DNA from: Syncephalis plumigaleata
Taxonomy: Eukaryota; Zoopagomycota; Zoopagomycetes; Zoopagales; Piptocephalidaceae
DNA: 39,163 bases
NCBI GenBank assembly: GCA_025201365.1
Contig: JAIXMF010000104.1
Location: forward strand, 1 to 39,163
Reading direction: 5' to 3'
Shown piece after piece: positions 31,101 through 39,163 of the stretch (its first letter is position 1; each line of letters opens with the position of its first letter). The position numbers and the translations under genes are program-made. The notes under the pieces were generated by a model, which saw only the letters and a list, made by a program, of their open reading frames with translations, searched no databases and was not told the DNA's origin.

Positions 31101-34100
31101 ATATTCTGTAAAACGAGATCAGGTTGAACAGATGCTAGAGATGCTAATAGTAACAAGGCTTGTCCGTGTATTTGTGGATTATTCGTGCCTCGAAGACATT
31201 GCACTACTAGATCGACACGTACACGACTAGCATCAAGGGATGGTGCTGTCTTTTGTTGTAATAATTGTCGGATAATACGCGTTAATCCCGATAAAATGAG
31301 TTGGTTAACATAGTCAAGTATTGAGCGTGGTTCGTTCATTTCACCAGATAGCGTAATGGCTAGTAGATCGAATAGTGGCAATACTAGTCGCATCTCATCA
31401 CTTGTCATTTCTCGATGTTGTACGAGTTCTAACACGACAATGATACGCTGAATAGCTGATGTTGCGGTGACCAATGATGATTGCACGTCATTGTCCATAT
31501 CTTCACTTGATGTTTTGGATCGTTTACTATGTTGCACGGTGGTCGATGCAGATGCAGATGCAGATCCAGTATTTTGCTGTGCCAATATACTCTGACATTG
31601 CAATAGTTCGTAGACGAGTACAGCCGAGGTGGCATGAATGTCTTTTATAATACGACGTGCTTCCGTGGCAATGCTCACTTGATTGACTAGGGTAAGTTGC
31701 ACTAGTTGCGAGAATAATTGTTGTTGACGCGCTTCATTAAGAACCACGAATAACTCGCGATTCATCATGGATAGGGTGGCCAATTGTAATTGTTCTCGTT
31801 CATTATCTACCATATTAACGGTTGTGATAGAACCGGTAAGTAGACTAGACAAGACCTTTCTCGCATTCGATCCCTTGACATTGAGCTGAGTGGCCGATAC
31901 AGCATCGAAACAATGGACAAACTCGTTCAAATAGGCCAGCATCGATGAAGAAGAGGAAGAGGAAGGCGCTAGAGCAAGTGGTGAGAGGTAGCGTAGCTTT
32001 AATGGATTATGAACAGCACGTAGTGTCTTTACTAGACAAGTACGAAGTGTGATCAATGGTTCCGCTACAACACTTGACAATAAGAATGATAACCAGGTCT
32101 CAGTTTGTCTATAATAACATAGTCAAATCATAGAGTAAGCCATAGAGTAATACACAATGCAATAATTGATTAATTACCTTGAATCCGCTGACTGATTAAA
32201 CATAATGGCCAAATGAGTGGATAGACCATCGGCATCAGTCATGATCTCTGCTTTCCTTTCCATTAACTTCTCCGTTAGAGCAATAGCTTCATTCGTGGGC
32301 AAGTAGAGTAGATGCTCGGAAGCACTAGTACCATAGAGTGTTGTTTGATCATAGATTGAGGCAAGTGTACCACGCTGCTTCTTCTTTCTCTTACTCTTAC
32401 TGGCAGTAGTATCAGTTGATTCCACCATAGTGGCATCAAGTGAGGCGTATATACTACGCATTGAGTCGATGCATTGTGTGGCGAGTTCTCGTAATGAATC
32501 ATTAGCATCACCCAGTGCCACCATTAACCAGGGTAGATAGAGTTGGAAGTCTACAGGTGTGGTTGTAGCAGCATGTTCGGCGTAATTCGCCCAGTAAACA
32601 CTGGCCATCTCGAGATTACGAACACGCACCAATGTTGGATTGTCCGATCTAGCCCATACACTGGATAGGAAAGCCAATGGCATATTGGTCAAATGATGCG
32701 AGAATAACGCTTTGATAACCGAGCTAAATGACAGAATATCCTCTTCTTGATGAATAGCCATGAATATGCACCGTATGATGTCGGTGTAACGAGTGGCCTT
32801 GATTACATTGTCGCTGTTGTTACCCTTCTTCTTACATGCATTATCATCATGCCAACAAATATCGCTACTTGACAGTGGTGCAAGTTGTTCAACAATACAA
32901 CGGAATGCCCATACAATACCGATAGGCAGGAATTCAGTTAGATTCTTGGTTTCCGCCAATTGAGTAAATAGCTCATTAGTGGATTCCTCCAATGGAAGAC
33001 GAGCTATGCTGTCTAGTAATTGACCGGCCAACGATGTAAATCGTCGATCAGCTAAACGTTCCCTTAATAGTTGACTGATTTGTTGTGCAAGTAGATGAGC
33101 ATATTCCAGTTGCATGGCTTGATCTATCATAAGTTATTATTGTGTTGCGTACATAAAGGTTAGTATATCTATATATCTATATCTATATATATATCGTTAT
33201 TCTAACCTACCTTCTTTCGTATGCTCTAGCCAACTATGCGTGGTGAGTAGAGCAAATAGAATAGCACGATCATTGCCATGCTTTAAGTGATTAAGCACCA
33301 TATCGATGTTATTCGCTTTGATCAAGTTATTGGTTATTAAACTGATATAAGCAGCATTATAACTAGGTTCCTCCGCATGCTTCTTTACTAGATCGGCATA
33401 TCCCTTCAATAGAGGACGAGTTATCAAGCTGGAATTAGGCATAGTCGCGAATAGTTTAGGACTTGATGGCTGCATTAACAAGGGTAGAGCCAAATCGATC
33501 ATCATGTCCCATTTCTCACTATGCTGTTTCTTAGGCATATAAGCGACCATATAAGCAGCAGCAACTAGTGTGCAATCATTGTCGGCGGCAATTAATCGAC
33601 GAATAGCATCGAACAACGTATCGAATGACAACCATTGCTGTACTTTTGGTAAGCAAAGTACACGCGAGATGGTTTCTGGATCCTCTTCTGATTGTAAACG
33701 AGCAAGTAGTGTGCTACGAATAAACTCTGTATCCGTCTATGGCAAACATCAGGTTAACATATTGTAATTAGATAGCTAACTGTATAACCACTTACCATAT
33801 TCTGAGATGGTGATTCATTTTCCATAATTCCTCCTAATTGTTGAATAGCAATCATACGAATATCCGAATCAGCATGATTCAAGGCCAAGAAGAGTGGCGT
33901 GTTTGTTTTCTTGAGCAATTGTTGTCCAGTACCCTAATCCATTGTCATAAGTATATATATATATATATGTATGTATATACGTATATAGGCAATCGTATTA
34001 TTAGTTTACCTTTAGCGTGGAGGATAGATAGGCGTGCACTATCCTGTACTTCTTCTTTTCTTTCCTATAATTCTATATATACACACATATATACATAACA

Positions 34101-35853
34101 TATGATTAGCTTATATGTAAATCACACATAATAAACTTACATTAAGCGCTTCCTCAATGGTAGTTGTTACCGTACTAGAGTGTAGTAAACGAAGACGTTC
34201 CATGCATGTTGTCACACCAGTAAATGGTTTCATATCATACTTGTTGGAACAAGTAATCGCAACATGATGCAACAATTGTTCAACTGCATATTTAGCCACC
34301 TTCTCATCCAATGGAATGTTACGTAAAAGTGATTCGGCCACTTCCCATCCTTGTTTTGTATCCAAACTAATAATGATATTGTATACTATGTTATTAACTT
34401 GTATTTATAATGAAATCATTGTCACATACCTTATCAATCCACGGAAGAATAAACAAACAAATGAGGAAATGTTATACTTGGAAGCACATTCCATTAAAAT
34501 AGTCGTGATAAAGTTACTACGTAAATCAAATATTAATTAAGCTAATATTCTTGACTGTATAGAAATAACATCTACTTACGGCACTGCTATTAGACTAGTG
34601 GTCAACTTATTATTGAATGCAGCAGGTGCAGTCTCTTGACAATTCGTCAAATGCATCAAACAAAGTGTCGACTCTATTTGTGCTTCCTTGGAGCTTTTAG
34701 ACATTGTCACTACAATATTTTGCAGTAACTCGGAAAGTGCCATGGCAGAGAATGTGGTACGTGATGCCAATTGACTCAATACCATCAATGCTGTTATCTA
34801 AATAGTAGAAATAATGAGTAAGTCATGATATACAGTATAGTTATAACACTTACTCTGCTTTGATTATCTACTGCCGCTGATGTCGATAATCCATAGGAGA
34901 TGTCAGGCAATAGTAACGTAATGAAATTGTTATTCACTGTTGGCACGCGTTTAATCGTTAAAACCGTAGTAGCCATATAAAAGTTATACTGTGTTTTATG
35001 AGCTAGTCCACGTTTAGCCGCATCTATCATCTATTGCATAGGAATGTAAGTATTATATATCTTATTATTGCAAGTATCAACTTACTTGATCACCTATAAT
35101 ACGTAACAATGATTGTTGACGTATACATTGATCAACTAGCAATGTACGTGCCAATGGTCGAATAGGACGACGTAATGCACGAATGAATGACCAGATATCA
35201 TCATCACTAGTATGATATAATATTAGCGCATATATATGTGTTTGCTATACTCAAATTACCTGAACTTCATTAAAGATGCTAGTTTGGCAAATTGCGGTGT
35301 CTCATGGAATGGCAATATACCTGCTAATAATGCATGAGTATTGAATTCGTTCACTCTAATTATCAACAAGTTAATCAAACTAGTAATGCAGATTACTATT
35401 AGTTAATGCTTACCGAAAACGACGTAATAACCATTCGATACACTTTCCAGCTGAACGAGTAAGGAAATACTGCGATAAACATTGCATAAACAAAGCAATG
35501 CTTGCATCTAATTGCTTATTTTCCTCTTGTGTCTAATTAAACAATTTGATATCAGATGAATGTTGTATGTATGCATGCATGCATATTCTTTATGACTATC
35601 AGTGAACACATACCTTTAGTGTACGATCATAACTTTTCATAGATGCATTAAACAAAGTTTTACGAAACGACAGGAATCGTTGCTGATCTAGCTGTTCAAG
35701 TTCCGTTAAACCAGCAATACCAAGATCATAGATGGAATCCAAATCATAGTCAGCCGCTTGTTTAGCATCAAATAGAAATGAAGTGGCAAACTTGTCGCTT
35801 CCTCGTTTCTCAGTCGTGGCAATACGAGCCAATTGCGCGGACAAAGAAGTCAT
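28177..35853 (-). CDS. UTP10: U3 snoRNP/SSU processome protein UTP10 (HEATR1/BP28), 21 exons
   Basis: Exons in transcript order: 35614-35853, 35414-35532, 35260-35355, 35086-35206, 34854-35030, 34580-34797, 34430-34516, 34141-34366, 34010-34054, 33796-33933, 33211-33736, 32178-33123, 31025-32108, 30659-30949, 30523-30596, 29962-30466, 29340-29906, 29134-29274, 28658-29077, 28347-28578, 28177-28268. Every join keeps frame, giving 2114 residues (human HEATR1 is 2144). The N-terminus MTSLSAQLARIA, then SFLFDAKQAADYDLDSIYDL, is typical; the rest is HEAT-repeat helices with a BP28CT-like region (PIFLKAVEWAM) and a last exon ending QKYFD. It acts in the nucleolus in RNA polymerase I transcription and early 18S pre-rRNA processing. 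The intron 30950-31024 starts GC (CAG then GCAAGT). The 45-nt exon 34010-34054 has ambiguous tandem AAG acceptors. Confidence 0.93.
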
Positions 35854-36658
35854 ATTGGAGAAATACAATCACGACACTATCTAACGTCAACTATTTCGTA
35901 ATACCAATATGAATAGGAAGTGAAACGCGACGAGTGACGAGTATAAGAAGCAGCAAGGAGAAGCGAGTGTATCTTTTTATACGAGAGAGAGAGAGAAAGC
36001 AATGAAAAAAAGAAAAATAAAATACGTTAATTGTAATTGATACAATCATAATCGAATCAATATTTATTTTTTCCTCTCCGCTTTGTAAGATGTTTGAGAC
36101 CCGCGTCTGTAATAATCATAATGACTATGAAATAAGCATTATGCAAAACATGACACGTTTATAAACAAATATCAATAATAGAGTGTCAATATCATCTACT
36201 ATTCATGTAGTAGCTAGTGTCATCTATTGTTCTATTAGTGTATATCATTGTGATAAAGTGAATATCCATCAATGTTGATCTATTGAATCTTTTTAGGTTT
36301 TTTTGAATCAGTCAACTGCTTCTCTCTTCTTTCTCTTCTTTCTCTTCATCCTTTTACTCGCGTTATCATTCAACTCTACGTGGCAGCCACGATTATCTTT
36401 ACGAGGCTACAGCTACTATAGCAACTATTATTGGTAGGTTATTGTATGTTGATCTACTATTACTATTACTATAGTGGTTACTCATTATTTATTTGTTTAT
36501 GTGGCGCGTATCTTTTCTTTCTTTCCTTCTTTTTTATTTAGTTATTATCGTGTTGGCTATTCTTCCTCTTCTTCCTCTTCTTCTCAACGCCATAGTGACC
36601 ATTCAATTACTATTTGAAGAAAGTAACGTGATCTACGGTAGGATATTCGAGCGTGCCA
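35854..36658. other. Bidirectional promoter region of UTP10 and exportin-T
   Basis: 805 bp between divergent start codons. On the UTP10 side it has a TATA-like site, a GA/CT repeat (35983-36000), GCGACGAG near 35929 (similar to the yeast PAC element GCGATGAG) and an A-rich GAAAAAAAGAAAAAT near 36003. On the exportin side it has a long pyrimidine tract (36320-36360). The PAC-like and A-rich motifs recall yeast ribosome-biogenesis promoters, which is only suggestive here. No ORF is supported. Confidence 0.4.
35974..35981 (-). promoter_or_regulatory. TATA-box-like site for UTP10
   Basis: TATAAAAA on the minus strand, directly downstream of a CT repeat and about 120 bp ahead of the UTP10 start codon at 35853. 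Confidence 0.4.
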
Positions 36659-39163
36659 ATGGAAGTGCTCGAACAAGCGGTCACTTGCGCTCTCGATCCC
36701 AATGCTGATCCCCAGGTGAAGGCACAGGTAAATAATAGTTAACTAGATCAGTATAAGCATTTACTGAATCACTTGACATTACTAACTAACTACTATTAAT
36801 ATTGATAGGCTACGCATTATTGCGAACAGTTACGTGCCTCGCCCGATGGATGGACACTATGCTTGTCATTATTTGTACGAGAACCAAAAAGGTATATAAT
36901 AGATGATCTATATATATATATATATATATAATAATGGATATGACTCATCTACTAACATCCATTGATATAGTTCACAGGAGGCTAGACTATTTGCACTGCA
37001 AGTAGTAGAGGAAGTACTAAGTGCACGGTAAGTAACTAGTGAGGTTTGTGTGGAATCACTCGATGAATAGAGGAATGATTGTCGTACATCTTCCCTACTT
37101 GTATAGAAACTAATCCACCTTTGTCAATAGATTTAATGAGTTACAGCCCGATCATATTGGTCAGTTACGACAGGCATTTCTATCATTTATTCAACAGGAA
37201 TACGTAAGCAATAGCCATGCTTCCATTGATAATGAGCCAGTTTGTAAGTATTAGTAATGATAGTAATAGTGACATGTTTGCTAATCATTGCTGTCATTTG
37301 TGATTATTCTAGTTCTACGTAATAAATTCGCTCATACACTCGTGTTACTATTTGCACGTACCTACCTCAATGGTTGGTCGTCCTTCTTCACCGATCTTCT
37401 TTCATTGCTAGCTACGTCATCACCGTCAATTAGTGGTGAGACCACGCTATCACCTCGACTCGTTGACTTTCTACTACGTGTCTGGATGAGTATCGATGAA
37501 GAATGTGTTAGTATACTTGTACCGCATTCTAAAGAGGAATTAGATCGTAATACACTCATTGTAAGTATACAAGCAATGGAAATGAGGACTAAATGTGTCT
37601 CACTAATATCATCATTATTGTAGAAAGATAAAATGCGTGAAGGAGATATCCAACTATTAACACAGCATTGGTTACAAATCATTGATCATTTCTACAACAA
37701 GGATCCTCAATTTGTTGCCATGTGTCTTAAAATTATTGGCGCCTATATCAGTAAGTAATACTCTAGTCATTGTTTGATTACTACTGACTTCAATTCTACT
37801 TATTAGGTTGGATCGATATTGGACTTATATTTAATGATCAGTTCATGAATCGTATTCTTGGATTCCTTTCTAATGAAACATTATGTACATCAGCGGTTGA
37901 TACCATTACTGAAGTAAGACATTATTGATTATACATGTAATGTAATTAGTACTAATAACTAGTAATAATAATCTATTAGATTATTAATAAAGGCATGAAA
38001 CCTGAGGATAAACTTGGTGTTATTCAAGCACTTAACATTTCTCATCTATTCTCGAAATTAACCTTGGTAAGTAATGAATGTATTACTGTTAATCCTATTA
38101 GTTATTAAATTACTTACTTACTTACTTACTTGATATATATATTAATAGAGTAATGAGGAATTCATCGAACGAGTAGCATGTCTGTGTAATGCAGCCGGTA
38201 TCGCCTTATGTGAAGTGTATCAATTGGTATGACTAGGCTTAATCTTCTGTATACAATCTTACTGTAACACTAACCAATGATGTATGCAGTCGGAACAGTC
38301 ACAGGGTATAAAAGAGGCAGCATCTGTGCAAATCGAATCATTATGGCCGTACATGTTGCAATTCCTATCGAATGAATATGATGACACGTCAGTACGTGTT
38401 CTACCCTTTGTCAATGACTCGCTACAAATGGTAAGTTGTTTTGATGTTACTGCCTATTGCTTTTGACTAATACTGTGTCTCATGTTTAGATTAAACGTCA
38501 AGGTAAACAAACACCGCTATCGGATGGTATCAAGTCATTTCTACAATCATTATTGGAGGCACTTGTTCGTAAAATGCAATATGATTCTGATACTGAATGG
38601 ACCTCGACGCCTGATGATGAGGATGCCGTGGCATTCCTAGAGTTACGTCAATCATTAAAGGCGCATTTCGACGTTATTGGTTTGATAGATGAGCCATTGT
38701 TCACCAATTACGTGCATAGCATTATCACTTCGACGTTGCAAGAGGTGGCCTCGGGTGGTCAGCCGATATGGACACGTGTCGAATTAGCCATACAACTCGT
38801 TTACTGGTTGGGTGAAGCATCACGCGAACAAATGCGTCTATTTAACAAGGGTGCCCCTACACCATTGACCGAGGTTGTGAATAGTCTATTTGAAAGCAGT
38901 AAGTTGAACTTATTGGTATTATTGGTGTATAGAATAGCTAATGATACATTACACGTTAATTAGACGTGCATAATTATCCACATGCATCTATATTGTTGCC
39001 CTACTTTGAATGTGCGATTAGATACGTTAATCTCTTTCAGACTAAGCCACAACATATAGTACCTGTACTCGCATGCTTCCTTGATGAACGGTATGATATA
39101 TATATATATATATTGTTTATATATACTAATTATACTTGCATATATTCATAGTGGATACATCAT
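36659..39163 (+). CDS. Exportin-T (XPOT/Los1), tRNA nuclear exporter, 5' part
   Basis: Exons 36659-36727, 36809-36891, 36971-37027, 37131-37243, 37313-37560, 37624-37750, 37807-37913, 37980-38066, 38149-38226, 38290-38430, 38490-38898, 38964-39090 and 39152 to the window end give about 552 residues in one frame; the gene continues beyond. The N-terminus (LDPNADPQVKAQATHYCEQL, then ASPDGWTLC) is the importin-beta-like CRM1 start. Family signatures follow: RNTLIKDKMRE, IIGAYISWIDIGLIFNDQFM, EIINKGMKPEDK, WTRVELAIQLVYWLGEA and LACFLDER. It exports mature tRNAs through the nuclear pore with Ran-GTP. The ATG at 36659 fits the family's N-terminus. The last join (39090 to 39152) is supported by the family's 'FLD-RGLRH'-like continuation. 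Confidence 0.92.

Noticed and set aside
1-39163. tRNA or rRNA genes, CRISPR arrays
   Set aside because: I scanned for the B-box GGTTCGANTCC with cloverleaf partners, for rRNA signatures and for regularly spaced repeats, and found none. This was a scan by eye, so a diverged tRNA could be missed.

Overview
The window is eukaryotic nuclear DNA from a fungus. The genes are split by many short introns (mostly about 45-85 nt, GT/GC...AG, often with a CTAAT-like branch site just before TAG). There is a Gal4-type Zn2Cys6 transcription factor, a class confined essentially to fungi, and the housekeeping proteins (APEH, UTP10/HEATR1, exportin-T, mL59, maleylacetoacetate isomerase) are recognisable. An early-diverging lineage (Zoopagomycota/Mucoromycota-like) is my inference from the intron density and the secreted kinase-like protein; the sequence does not prove it.

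Layout. 1-216: 5' end of a mitochondrial ribosomal protein gene (mL59), minus strand. 292-1410: a 1.1-kb element with inverted ends and flanking TA dinucleotides, holding two small uncharacterised spliced ORFs. 1794-2474: a glutathione S-transferase. 2699-6074: a 20-exon acylaminoacyl-peptidase. 7283-9292: an intronless disordered protein with a TCO89-like block. 9.3-15.06 kb: a long, microsatellite-rich region with only weak gene candidates and probably the promoter/5' leader of the next gene. 15064-19122: an intronless 1352-residue Zn2Cys6 regulator. 19741-20614: maleylacetoacetate isomerase, 4 exons. 21733-23043: a secreted protein-kinase-like protein. 23690-25792 (minus): an intronless secreted subtilase. 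26759-27109 (minus): a dead fragment of cobalamin-independent methionine synthase. 27564-28143: a small oxidoreductase-like Cys-motif protein. 28177-35853 (minus): a 21-exon UTP10/HEATR1. 36659-39163: exportin-T, running off the end.

Logic of the region. The right third is a translation-machinery block: UTP10 (18S rRNA processing) and exportin-T (tRNA export) diverge from one 805-bp intergenic region, and UTP10 ends 33 bp from the stop of the convergent small gene. The 20.6-27.5 kb interval looks accessory: two secreted proteins arranged tail to tail, a decayed tandem repeat, a pair of dispersed repeats and a methionine synthase relic. The left end carries at least one TA-flanked inverted-repeat element, with related single ends near 6196 and possibly 9530.

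All exon structures were derived by eye from splice consensus plus reading-frame continuity and remembered protein families. No alignment or database search was run.
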